A DNA stretch of 64,000 bases, taken from the NCBI GenBank assembly GCA_028554795.2, contig CM068835.1, forward strand, positions 32,802,311 through 32,866,310, written 5' to 3'. The DNA comes from Sinohyriopsis cumingii. Taxonomy: Eukaryota; Mollusca; Bivalvia; Unionida; Unionidae. The notes below the pieces were generated by a model, which saw only the letters and a list, made by a program, of their open reading frames with translations, had not been told where the DNA came from and searched no databases. Of the stretch, positions 1 through 9,400 are shown one piece after another; positions within the stretch are counted from its first letter, which is position 1; every line of letters starts with the position of its first letter. Position numbers and translations under genes: made by a program.

Positions 1-228
1 CTGCAGCATCTTGATTTATCCAAGCAGTCTGTTGTTGATATTCACTTCCGAGCTCGTGTCGGCGCCCTACCAGTCCCCAGTCCTGTTGGTGCGGCAGGTG
101 TTCACGGTCCCTACAGAGCAATCGCGGTTATTCTCAGCGATAAAGCAATGTTACTTGAAGGTATTAGTGGTCGAATGAGAATCGTTGATGCACCAGTAGA
201 AAACATGTTGTTTTCCGAAAACATGTAG
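1..228 (+). CDS. C-terminus of a Polinton capsid-module protein (possibly major capsid)
   Basis: The frame is open from base 1 to a TAG at 226-228 and gives 75 residues with no start in the window, so this is the 3' end of a longer gene. It contains GVHGPYRAIAVILSDK and ends at ENM. Its position directly upstream of the PX-like and protease genes, and the beta-rich, non-membrane look of the tail, fit a capsid protein. The minor capsid gene is found separately downstream, which makes the major capsid (double jelly-roll) the likelier identity. That assignment rests on context and recollection of the family, not on a diagnostic motif. Confidence 0.45.
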   Translation: MQHLDLSKQSVVDIHFRARVGALPVPSPVGAAGVHGPYRAIAVILSDKAMLLEGISGRMRIVDAPVENMLFSENM

Positions 229-259
229 GACAATTAGATCAATCACGTTAATTATAAAA

Positions 260-697
260 ATGTCATACAGTCACGTTAATGTCACTCTGACTTCTGGTCA
301 GGCTAAGAAATTACAATCAAAAAATGCAAGTATATGTGGTGGGTAATAACACTAAGAAATGATCAGATTACTGGCGGTCCAAACAAGTTATCGCTGACTA
401 AAACACAACTAAAACATTTTAATAAAGCAAAGCAAGCAGGAGTTGGTGTTAAACTTGAGCTTTCTCCAATCGCAATCAAAGATATGGTTAAAACCGGTGG
501 TTTATTTCCTCTTCTCGCCGCAATACCAGCACTGACAGCTGCTGCTGCTCCCGCAGTCGCAAAAGCAGCCGCGTTAGGAGCTGTTTGAACCGCTGCTGGA
601 ATGGCACTGAAGAAAGCAACTGGAAAAGGATAAAAAAAAAGGACGAGGGTTAAGACTTCCAGGAACTCCGCCCTCATGGTACCCAAAACGGTTTTAG
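260..697 (+). pseudogene. PX-like small basic virion/core protein, frameshifted
   Basis: An ATG at 260 opens a frame that stops at 347-349. The same protein resumes in another frame and runs to a TGA at 586-588, continues in frame past it to a TAA at 631-633, and then resumes in yet another frame to a TAG at 695-697. Recognisable parts are an N-terminal VTLTSGQAKKL segment, a second TGGPNKLSLTKTQLKHFNKA segment, a hydrophobic Ala-rich stretch and a Gly/Lys/Arg-rich tail. This layout is that of the small Polinton/adintovirus protein compared with adenoviral pX or pVI, thought to bind DNA or membranes in the particle. At least two frameshifts and one in-frame stop show it is not functional as it stands. 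Confidence 0.5.
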
Positions 698-710
698 GTT
701 TCACTCCACA

Positions 711-1143
711 CTGTCAAATTTTGATTTGCTCGATGCTGTTAAACAATTAAATATAAAAAAATTTCAGAGGCGTCTTTATGAGAGATCAGTTACCACAACA
801 ACCGAATAATCCAGAAACCGGAATTATTAATCTTGATAACAGTAACGGTCCAGGAACTCACTGGGTTGCTTACGCGATCGATCCACGTGGAATTATCTAT
901 TTTGATTCGTATGGGTTAGCACCGCCAGTTGAATTTCTAAAATATACAAAAGATGTCTCCGCGTCAAAGACAGGGTCAAACGTTTGGTACTCAACGCTGC
1001 CAACACAAACACTGACCGATCCTCCGATATGTGGCCGTGAAGTATTAAATGTCCTCGATGCGATATCAGCGTCAACCAAACCACCTCACAAAGTCGTGCA
1101 TGAGTATACCACAGGTCGATTTAAACAGTTTCCTATCAAATAA
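711..1143 (+). pseudogene. Adenain-like cysteine protease (maturation protease), frameshifted near N-terminus
   Basis: This is the capsid-maturation protease of Polintons, related to adenovirus adenain (family C5). Counting from the ATG at 778, His28 lies in GTHWVAY, Asp43 in YFDSYG, Gln77 in PTQTL and the nucleophile Cys85 in ICGREV, which is the His-Asp-Gln-Cys order expected. The usual N-terminal helix (NFDLLDAV) is encoded just upstream from 711 but in another frame; the shift falls in a run of seven A at 755-761, where one extra base explains it. No clear initiator ATG is seen before 711. The 121-residue downstream frame holds the full catalytic set, so a shortened product starting at 778 is possible but would lack the N-terminal part of the fold. 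Confidence 0.85.
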
Positions 1144-2292
1144 TGGTTGATATTTACGGAAGATCTCTTCTCAACAGAAAAGTGAAGCGCACCTACGTGG
1201 ATTTATCAAAATATGCGACCAGATGAAATCGATAATCTTTTAAGTCTGACCGGGATAGACCCAGATGATGTTGTTATTTTTCAGGACCGACACGGAAAAC
1301 TAAAAACCAGCGATATCAAATGGCATGACATAATTCGTAGGGTTATTGGATCTACTCCGAGTAACATCCCTGTGTTCACTGAAGGGAAAATTAGAGATTC
1401 GCTGATATCAATTGCGGCGTTGCGAGATGATATGCAGAAAGTTGCAGTAAAAAAGACCGGTGATACAATGACAGGTGAACTCAGCATGAACGGTAACAAA
1501 ATAGCTGTGTTATGAGATCCAACATCCCCGGAAGATGCCGCAAACAAACAATATGTTGACGCGCTATTTACAACCGTCGGAGACATATTTAATACTCGTT
1601 TAAAAAATACCGGTGATACAATGATAGGTGAACTCAACATGAACAAAAATAAAATAACCGTGTTAGCGGATCCAACATCCCCGGAAGATGCCGCAAACAA
1701 ACAATATGTTGACACCGTTGACGGTAAATTTTCCACGTTGCGGGTCGAGTATGACGTTCATGTAAACGCGTTTACAAATCTCCCGAGAAACTTTAGAAAA
1801 ATCGATGAGACAACAGATTAGTTTTTTGGTACTCCTCCCGCCATCGATATAAAGCTTTCTGATATCAAAACTAACATTGACACGATCAAACAAACACAGC
1901 AAGATATCGTAAGTGGGATTCCTGAGATCGTTAATAAAACCAGTTTGATTAAAATCCCATCTGGTGTAACTGCCGGGCATATTACCAATATAGTATACAC
2001 AGTATCATTCGGATTTGCAACATGGTCTAAACAAAACAACACCATCAAATATACAGCAACATTCACTGGAGTATACAGGCTGTCTGTGTTCAGTGCCGCT
2101 AAATTTGAAATCTTCACAACGTATCCCTGGCGACATTCCACCGATAAGTTTTCCGGGGTTGTAACTATCATATTAAACAAGGGAACCGAAGAAACATTTA
2201 TACTGGAATCCGCCGACAAGAAATTAAACGCAACATCTTACTGGTGGTGTTTGGAATTCGTAGCTGAAACACCTCAATTGGTTACTGCGTAA
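1143..2292 (+). pseudogene. Fibre-like virion surface protein with phage-tail-type repeats
   Basis: The start MVDIYGRSLL at 1143 follows the protease stop directly. The frame shifts by 1213 and then stays the same to a TAA at 2290-2292, with in-frame TGA (1513) and TAG (1819). Two copies of a repeat are obvious: GDTMTGELSMNGNKIAVL and GDTMIGELNMNKNKITVL, each followed by DPTSPEDAANKQYVD. This pattern is common in trimeric tail-fibre shafts of phages and occurs in fibre-like Polinton proteins. A beta-rich C-terminal domain of about 110 residues (from 1945) could be the receptor-facing head. Role as a spike or fibre is inferred from the repeat type and the position among capsid genes. The first repeat's TGA replaces the GCG seen in the second, so it is a point mutation. 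Confidence 0.6.
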
Positions 2293-2301
2293 AATAATAA
2301 A

Positions 2302-2892
2302 ATGGCATTAATGAAGTCAACAATGGCGGCATCAACGGATGCTCAGCAATATAGGTACGATCAAGTACGCGAATGGCAATCAGAGGTAAAAAATACTATT
2401 AACGAATGCACAACAAAAGTAAAAAAATACAAGCGGTGTGTAATTATCCTAGACACAATAGTGTATTCAGTATCCGCGATAGTTGCATCTACGGGAGTAT
2501 TATTATCAGCGCTAACACCAGTGACAACTGCAATCGCGGTCACAATTACAGTTTCAACATCAACGACAATTGCAGGCGTTGCTAATATTATAGCGAAAAA
2601 AATACCTTCATGCGCGCTAACAAAATTGCACGAGTATGAAAAGTTAAACAATGCGGCCACGAGCGCCTACTCGAAATTGTCGTCGCTGATATCATCAAGT
2701 CTCGACGATACAACAATATCAGATTCCGAATTCACGCAAATGGCAAAGATGTATGAAGACTACACCCAAAGTACAAAGTATTTCGATTTGAAACAACAAA
2801 AGATAAATAACAACAATGACAGAATTACTTCAACAGATAGCCACAAATACAAGCCCAAAACGAACTTCTTCAATAATAGTAATCTCGACTAA
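2302..2892 (+). CDS. Polinton membrane-associated protein of unknown function
   Basis: A 196-residue frame, apparently intact. Residues 1-45 are charged and probably helical (DQVREWQSEVKNTINEC). Residues about 46-98 form a long hydrophobic Val/Ala/Thr-rich stretch that could span a membrane twice, and the rest is Ser-rich and polar with an Asn-rich end. A conserved membrane protein of this size and layout is usual between fibre and penton genes in Polintons; its function is not known. The last 77 bases overlap the start of the minor capsid gene in another frame, and the low-complexity C-terminus may reflect a lost earlier stop. Confidence 0.6.
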   Translation: MALMKSTMAASTDAQQYRYDQVREWQSEVKNTINECTTKVKKYKRCVIILDTIVYSVSAIVASTGVLLSALTPVTTAIAVTITVSTSTTIAGVANIIAKKIPSCALTKLHEYEKLNNAATSAYSKLSSLISSSLDDTTISDSEFTQMAKMYEDYTQSTKYFDLKQQKINNNNDRITSTDSHKYKPKTNFFNNSNLD

Positions 2893-3465
2893 ACCAGAAT
2901 TCAGTATTAATTTTCCAACTGCGATTCCAGTAAACGAGATCGCTTTAGCACAATTACGAGTATATCACAGTTGGCCCAATATCAGATCAAAATCGTTCGG
3001 TGGATTACCAGCAAATAATTCGTTTGTGTTTGCACATAAAAATAAACCCGATGGCACACCAGACTGGAATGTCATTGGGTTACCAACCGGGTCTTATCAA
3101 ATCGAAGAAATCAATGAAGAATTACAACGTCGAATAAAAAATATCACAACAAAGGAATCTAAGATAACAATAGCTGTTCATGAGCCAACGCTGTCTTCTG
3201 CCATCGAAATAAGACCCCCAGACTACGCCGTGGATATATATCAGAGTTCGATCATAACAGTGTTAGGATGGCCTGAAACTCCGCCACCGACGCCTCCAAT
3301 ACCACCAGAACCTAAAAAGTCTGACTATGTCACTGACAAAACAATCAGAATTAATTTTCTCCAGTCTTTATTCTAATCCAGAATCTTACTTGTCGTTTTT
3401 AAGTCATCAATTTAGAACTTTAGATTTTAATAAGATAAATAAATTTAGATTTTTTTGACAATAAT

Positions 3466-3741
3466 ATGAACTGGGTTTTTCGAGTTGTAAGAGTATTTCA
3501 TGATTATTTTTACTCATACAAGGTTGCTACTTTTACAAGAGATAATGATACTTGGTTCAATTTATCCCACATTACTGATTATGTTAATATTATTAGTCGA
3601 AATCATGCAGAAGCTCTGGAGGCATTACGCCGGACCTTTCAAGAATATCTACTTGATATATCAGATTTTACATACGGGAGAATTATCTCTTTCTTAAGAT
3701 TTAAATATGATTGCATCACATTTGGAAAGTGTTCGTTTTAA
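3466..3741 (+). CDS. Small ORF inside the interrupted minor capsid gene (possible BRO-N-like)
   Basis: A 91-residue frame beginning MNWVFRVVRVFHDYF, preceded by AT-rich sequence with stops in the frame of the capsid gene. The segment DNDTWFNLSHITDYVNI resembles the WF-x-DI core of BRO-N/KilA-type domains found in many large DNA viruses, but the match is short and I would not rely on it. The frame ends where the next ORF begins in another frame (overlap 3707-3741), so the two may once have been one protein. The context, in the middle of a capsid gene, suggests later insertion. Confidence 0.35.
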   Translation: MNWVFRVVRVFHDYFYSYKVATFTRDNDTWFNLSHITDYVNIISRNHAEALEALRRTFQEYLLDISDFTYGRIISFLRFKYDCITFGKCSF

Positions 3742-4012
3742 TTTAATGAATATAGTAGATAAGTTCGCTAACCATAATGATAAACAGAGAATTTTAAATA
3801 AATATTCATTAAAAACAGAGGCTGATATTTTAACATTTAAACCTCCGGGATATATTTCCCCAGCCGAACTAAAACAATCTGTCGACAATGTCATTGATGA
3901 GTTTCTTCCTCAAATACGACAAAAACATAAAAAGCACTGCCACCGGCAACTATCCTCAGACATAACGATGACCCCGAAGGGCAAGGCCGACATGTGTCCC
4001 CGGGCATCGTAA
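3707..4012 (+). CDS. Second small ORF of the insertion, unknown function
   Basis: The frame overlaps the previous ORF by 35 bases and gives a charged, probably helical protein with NIVDKFANHNDKQRILNKYS and YISPAELKQSVDNVIDEFL. The last 25 or so residues, after about position 3930, read through returning capsid sequence in the wrong frame and are not real. No family is recognised. It may be the C-terminal half of one frameshifted protein with the ORF at 3466. Confidence 0.3.
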   Translation: MIASHLESVRFNLMNIVDKFANHNDKQRILNKYSLKTEADILTFKPPGYISPAELKQSVDNVIDEFLPQIRQKHKKHCHRQLSSDITMTPKGKADMCPRAS

Positions 4013-4289
4013 ATATAACCGAAGTGGTCGCGGTCAATCTTGTGTGTGATGTCATTGATGGCAGTTACAGCACGGACACGACAGTATCAAATCAAGCCCA
4101 GCAAGGATTTGTTCTTTATTCATTCACCCCGAAAGATGTACCACCTGGATTTCTGATTGTGCAAGAGCCGATCAATCCAGTCTATCTGCGATGTCATAAA
4201 TAATAAATTTCGCGCTGACAGACCAGAGCGGTCACCTTCTTGATTTACGGAATGAAACACTACATATTAATTTACTTGTGAAACCCTAA

Positions 4290-4619
4290 AAACAGTAAAA
4301 AATATTTTATTTTATATATATTTTGTGCACACTGTCCGATTTGCTAATTTTGATAGGGTAATTACTAGTAAAAATCACAGAAATTGTCCGATTTTCTAAT
4401 TTTGATAGGGTAATTACTAGTAAAAATCACAGAAATCGTCCGATTTGCTAATTTTGATAGGGTGTTTACTAGTAAAAATCACAGAAATTCAACGTTTTTC
4501 AGTAAAAAATTAAAAGTATATAATATATTTATTGAAATCTGCAGAAAAAATATATATATTTATTTTTTTTACTGAAAAATCATTTACGATTTCACAATTA
4601 ATCAATCGAGTATTATATA
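4290..4619. repeat. AT-rich intergenic region with three 52-bp direct repeats
   Basis: Three nearly identical 52-bp units start at 4333, 4385 and 4437 and end near 4488. Each begins GTCCGATTT and includes GATAGGGTAATTACTAGTA (the third reads GATAGGGTGTTTACTAGTA). Flanks are strongly AT-rich, with long A/T runs on both sides. The repeats sit between the capsid block and the small-paralogue genes and could be regulatory or replication-related, but no motif proves that. Confidence 0.7.
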
Positions 4620-4841
4620 ATGTACCACCGCGTAAAATGTTTCATACATAACAAAGAACTTCTTGATGAAGCTGTCAGTACCGGAAATGTTACCCAGGAA
4701 AAAATAATTGTTGATGAATACGGCGCTGACGATTTTATACTGACTGATACGCAACTACAGCGACTAAAAAAAGATCATATTGTGATCGCGCATTGCAGTA
4801 TACCTCAAATTTTAGAGTATATACGCGTATTTAGATCTTAG
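4620..4841 (+). CDS. Small Polinton protein A of a tandem paralogue pair, unknown function
   Basis: A 73-residue intact frame starting MYHRVKCFIHNKELLDEAV. It contains VDEYGADDFILTDTQLQRL and DHIVIAHCSIPQILEYI. The next gene downstream encodes the same pattern, so these are recent tandem duplicates. No known domain is recognised; size and acidic/hydrophobic alternation suggest a compact cytosolic alpha/beta protein. An AT-rich TATATAA-like stretch lies just before the ATG. Confidence 0.55.
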   Translation: MYHRVKCFIHNKELLDEAVSTGNVTQEKIIVDEYGADDFILTDTQLQRLKKDHIVIAHCSIPQILEYIRVFRS

Positions 4842-4851
4842 ATTTATGAAT

Positions 4852-5113
4852 ATGTACCACCACATAAATGTTTTCGTGTATGACAAACAAGCTCTCGAGC
4901 AAGCAGTTAAGGCCGCATTTACCCAAGAAGAAATTAACGTTAAATTTATTATTTGACGAATATGGAGACGAAGATTTCTTACTAACACAGCAACAGTTAG
5001 ATAGTCTCAGACGCGAGCATATTATTTCAATTGTATGCGACCGAGATCAAATTCTCAATTATGCTCACTCTTGCATTAAATCCAATCGATTAAGGAAAAT
5101 ATTATCACCTTGA
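4852..5113 (+). pseudogene. Small Polinton protein B, frameshifted paralogue of the gene at 4620
   Basis: The ATG at 4852 gives MYHHINVFVYDKQALEQAV, parallel to the upstream gene's start, then hits a TGA at about 4955. The rest, with FDEYGDEDFLLTQQQLDSL and EHIISIVCDRDQILNY, is in another frame and ends at 5113. The two genes are separated by 10 bases and share the YG-x-(D/E)DF-x-LT-x-x-QL core. A single-base shift before LLFDEYG broke this copy. Confidence 0.5.
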
Positions 5114-5209
5114 TGAAATCAAGGAAGTAAAAAAAATATATCACTTTTTTTACTTTCAATTTCATTTCCAAGTACTTGATTTCATTTCTAGGTATCCTTG
5201 ATCATCAAA
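5114..5209. terminator. Convergent 3' region with inverted repeats
   Basis: Between the plus-strand pair and the minus-strand gene at 5210 lie self-complementary segments: AAGTAAAAAAAATATATCAC pairs with the following TTTTTTTACTTTC, and CTTGATTTCATTT / ATCAAATCAAG recur inverted. These could form hairpins and end transcription from both sides. Function is inferred from layout. Confidence 0.35.
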
Positions 5210-5589
5210 TCAAGGTGAGGTATTTACTTCCTCGTCCTTGACGAAGTCAACGGACATACAATTTTTTAGCTTTCTTACACGAGTATTTATTATCTTCCTT
5301 GTTTCATATTCTTGAGCTAATTCCAACCTAATCTTTTCAATTGCACGAGACAGTGAAACAAATTCATTTATTTGTGCTTCTTCTACTGTAGCCAGTGATT
5401 TATATAAACTCGTGTGGATCCTCTTTATAAATCGGTACTGAGCAGGAAGAATATAACGCCCTGCGCATTTAGCTTCATGTAGTGATTCAAAAGCAGACAT
5501 GATTGTTTCAGGATTTAGTGATATATTAAATCCGCGCTCTTCTAATTTTTAATAGCAGCGATCACATCATTGATATTTTCGTAATTCAT
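5210..5589 (-). pseudogene. Minus-strand Polinton gene of unknown function, frameshifted near start
   Basis: The open part encodes 96 residues (MSAFESLHEAKCAGRYIL...) that look helical and charged (FVSLSRAIEKIRLELAQEYE). Upstream in the minus direction, an ATG at 5589 starts MNYENINDVIAAIK; moving one base there joins a frame reading LEERGFNISLNPETI that runs into the open part. So the original protein was about 125 residues and has one indel in an AT-rich run near 5545. No family is recognised. It converges on the small paralogues and is followed upstream by the HNH remnant. Confidence 0.45.
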
Positions 5590-5699
5590 ATATATATAAA
5601 TATTATATGTTTAAAAGAAGATAAAACCATGTTCCATGACAGGAGTTAAAAAAAACTTCAGGATTAAGTACCTAACAATAATGAAAAACAATTTTTTGT

Positions 5700-6120
5700 T
5701 TATTTTTTTGAGATGGCGGATTTGTATATTTTTTCTGCGACTTTTCATACTGAGGCCACACAAATATCAAAATATTTGCCAGCTGAGTTCATCGATTGAA
5801 ATATTATTTCTTCATTGGTATCTAAGTTTATGGATACAACTCTCTTGGCGCTCTTATTACTACAGCCAGTGTTTCCAAATTTACAATTTTGACTTTGTGT
5901 TACAATTCTCAGATTGGATAAAAAAATTGTCGGTTGTCACACCGTTGATGTGATCGATCACAAGACCGTTTTATAATAGGTTTTTTCCAACAGCAAATTT
6001 AAGATAACCAGTATTATTAACAGCACCAACTGGTACTTTCCTCTGACAGTGTCTGATTACGCCATCACGATTCGTCTCGTAATTCTTAATGATAGGATAT
6101 GGGACAAATTCTTGGCTCAT
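5700..6120 (-). pseudogene. HNH homing-type endonuclease remnant with NUMOD-like domain
   Basis: The minus-strand ATG at 6118-6120 starts MSQEFVPYPIIKNYETNRDG, a NUMOD4-like beginning, and stops after about 49 codons. A nearby frame contains VIDHINGVTTDN, the HNH core of phage- and virus-type homing endonucleases. Further on, KRVVSINLDTNEEIIFQS and MNSAGKYFDI match a NUMOD1 DNA-binding repeat. The middle of the enzyme is missing and there are several stops and shifts, so it is dead. Such genes spread as selfish elements in viral genomes. The plus-strand frame at 5636-5953 is only its shadow. Confidence 0.6.
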
Positions 6121-6424
6121 TTATATAATATATTTGTCTAATTTATAATTTGTCTGAAAACTTAGTTATATAATCGCGCTCACATTTTAGCGCATCATTG
6201 TTATTTTTTTTTAATAATATCTTTTAAGTTCACGGTATCTCTTTCCCACGCTATTTGCACATAACTGTGTTTTACCCCTGACCCCAACGCCACATCGCAG
6301 ACACGGTATTGGTCCTAAACTCCCCCTTCGGATGCTTTGGGAATGTTCCCCGCAGAATTCTTTTTTGCAGGATTTATTACAAGGAGTTACAGATCCAACT
6401 TAAAGCCACTTGCACTGATTCATT
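6121..6424. other. Spacer before the replicase gene, with possible degraded coding fragment
   Basis: The first 110 bases are AT-rich and may hold divergent promoters. From 6281 a plus-strand frame in phase with the replicase start reads HGIGPKLPLRMLWECSPQNS and then meets two stops before 6425. It may be a lost N-terminal extension of the replicase or a separate small gene; nothing decisive is visible. Confidence 0.3.
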
Positions 6425-9400
6425 ATGGAGGAGCTCGAAAGAATCAAGCCCAGTGCCATCGGCACCGGGAAAGCTTCTAGATTCGATCTTGACAGACTAA
6501 CCCCTGATTCGCGGAGACGAGCTCTGACTGATCTGTTTGATATTATCAGGAATGCTTAAAAAAGAATTTCGTAACGACGGTGCATCTCACGTATGGTCTA
6601 CATTTAAAATTATACGCAACACCGACGAAGTCAAGGACGCCACAATGAATGATGCACGAGCGAAAACGATTATCAATTAACTCTTTCATAATCATCAAAG
6701 TCAGAAATATTTTTTCAGAATAAAAATTATTATGCAAGTAGATTGCTATACGTGGATTATCCGTGACAAACGCGACCCTATCCTTGCTAATGGAAAAACC
6801 GTTCTGTTAAGTACAGATTCCAAACCAGGAATGTTGACTGGGATTGATAAACCATATTACGCTCGAGCGTATCCTGTGACCGGGGTCATTTATGGAATCT
6901 ATCCGATAAAAACACCAAACATCAATAAACTCACCCCAATGAGATTCTCAAAGCTGAATTGTGTAGCCGAGCGAGTAATGGAACATTTCAAAAATGCGAT
7001 GCGCGGAAACGGTCTAACTGATCTAAGACGTTCCAAGATATCAGCGTGGGCTTAAAAAGTCAAGGATACATGAGCATCAATAAACGATGTTGCCGAGCTA
7101 GAAAAAGCATTAAGATTTCCCATAACCGTAACAACGATAACAGAAGTATTATACAAATCGAAATATAATCGAAACGGAGCTCCAATAAATATCATTGATC
7201 ATAACGCTCACGCTTGGACTAACGCAGTTACGATATTTCCGCGGGATCGTGTTGTGAAATATTATTCGGGAAATATATTTGATTTTATTAAAGAGATAAG
7301 CAAAAACGACCCTGTGTCGATGTGGTTGTTTAAAAGTTCCGAAGATGGCGAATACGATCAATTTGTAAGATCTAACGGTGAATTATACCGGACGGAATTT
7401 CTGCAACAACAAATGAAAAAACTCGCAGAGAAATATTCAGAAAACACTGAACAGTTATTAACTAATTGTTTTACAGTTCCGAGTGTTGTCGCCCACGCTG
7501 CCAGAGAAAGAAATTCATGGAAGCCAACCCGAAGTGAGTTTCTCGAGGATGTACAATTGAGCTGTGTCGAGTATGGACATGGCGGTTTGTGGAATACCAA
7601 GTATAATACCAGCGAGATGATTTCCGTGGACATGGTTGCGTGTTATCCGGGAAGCTTTCTTGGGATGGGCGAGTGTAGTGGATATTTTAAAAGATTTGGA
7701 CATCCCACGAACTCGATGACGCGAGTTGCTATAAACGGTCCTTTACCCGATTTTTCCCTGACAGGATTTGCTCGTGTGACATCGTTTGCGCTAGCTGAAA
7801 AGCTTCATCCGATTTGTTAAGTTTGGTTTGGCAAACACTTTAGTGAAAAGCGTTGGGCACCAATAGTGTTATTGCGATATATACTTGACAACCGAATACT
7901 GGTCTCGTTGACTGTCAGTGAAGCAATCATATCATATCGACCGCAGACTTCGGTTTGGTTACCAACACCGGAGCGTATCAGTCTCGATGAAGTCATTGAA
8001 GAATATGCACGAGAGAGTCCAAATATTCCCATGGATGTCATTATTAAAGAAGCTCCTAAAGTTCTTAAGATTAAAATCCGCAACAATGAAAAAACAGCAA
8101 AAGATCTTGGTAGAAGAATAATCGGTAAATTTACTCAAGGTGGTGCATATGATCATAAACGACATCACTCACGATTGATTATGGATGATGCTGAATTAAA
8201 TTTTATAATTGCTGATGCCACTGCGAGAAATATATTTTGTAATCGGGAGGACACTTTCTTGTCCGACGGAACACGGTTGGGCACAGTTGTAAGTTATATT
8301 AATGGAGAATCACCTCAATACACACATTTAAGATCTTCAATGCTGGCTTATGTTTCTATAAATTTGCTATCAATGATAAATCGATTTCCCGACACTGCAG
8401 TTAGAGTTGCAACGGATTCATTTTACTTGAATAAAAGATATTCAGAATCACTGGCTCGTTTTACAAGCAAAGATGAATCATGGAGTTCGTGGAGAATAAA
8501 AAAGGAAATGTTACATGGATATTGTGAATCCGCTGATGTGGCTATCAAAGATAATTATTGTAAATCAGAATTATCAGAAATGTCTTCTGCACCATCTGTA
8601 AATGATCCAATCACCAGACATAAAACCGTTTATTTGAACGGACCAGGTGGTTCTGGTAAGACAACTCGAGCGATTGAATTATTTCGAAATTTAGATATGA
8701 TTGTGCTAACACCAACACACAGACTTGCCAGGGAGATGAAACAACTAGGAGTTGATTCTTGTACTTATCACAGCTTTTTCAAATACAGCGGTGGTGTGTG
8801 GACTCCAGATCGAATGGGAACAAAATATATTCCGCGGAATATTATTTGGGATGAAATAGGCACAGTGTCGTTGGATATATTAAAAACATTTCTTGATTGG
8901 CTGCTAACAAAAAATAGCTGTGATAATGTGCGGCGATCATGGTCAGCCACCACCATTTCTTGGTCCATCTCCGCATTTATGGTTAAAAGGTTTTGCAGAT
9001 TATTATGAAGAAGTGTCTGATGATTATAGATCTCTTGATGCAACGTTGAAGGAATTTAAAACATTAATCAGACTACAACCGAATAAAATTCAATGTGAAA
9101 TTATGCGCGAAATAATTTCAGAGACTTCAATGGGCGACATTTGGAAAACGTGGAGACCAAGCGATTTAATAGTGGCAAGTAGAAAGATAGTCAGAGACAC
9201 ACTTCAGATGAAATTGTTTTTACTGCAACGAGAAAAATTTCCAATGTTGCCAGTGCCATTGTGTTATAGACCAGCTGATACGCGGTTACAGAATATAGAT
9301 GTTGATATTCCTGGGAACTTGACAGAGTCAAGGAAACAGAATTTAGTATTAAATGATATTGTTACAGTTGATATCAATGTTGTTGAAGATGCACTAAAAA

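Larger units (their letters stand above)
2816..4289 (+). pseudogene. Penton-like minor capsid protein, interrupted and frameshifted
   Basis: The N-terminal part is open from the ATG at 2816 to a stop at 3374-3376 (186 residues, with FSINFPTAIPVNEIALAQL and LPTGSYQIEEINEEL). The C-terminal part is found after a gap: a frame around 3950-4203 contains GIVNITEVVAVNLVCDVIDG and PPGFLIVQEP, and the last segment (ALTDQSGHLLDLRNETL) is in the next frame and ends at a TAA at 4287-4289. This arrangement matches the single-jelly-roll penton-like protein of Polintons. About 0.55 kb of unrelated AT-rich sequence with its own small ORFs separates the halves, and one frameshift lies near 4200. The protein cannot be made as it stands. 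Confidence 0.7.

Noticed and set aside
363..704. 113-codon minus frame
   Set aside because: Antisense of the PX-like gene's Ala-rich coding sequence.
5636..5953. 105-codon plus frame, hydrophobic
   Set aside because: Antisense shadow of the HNH/NUMOD remnant.
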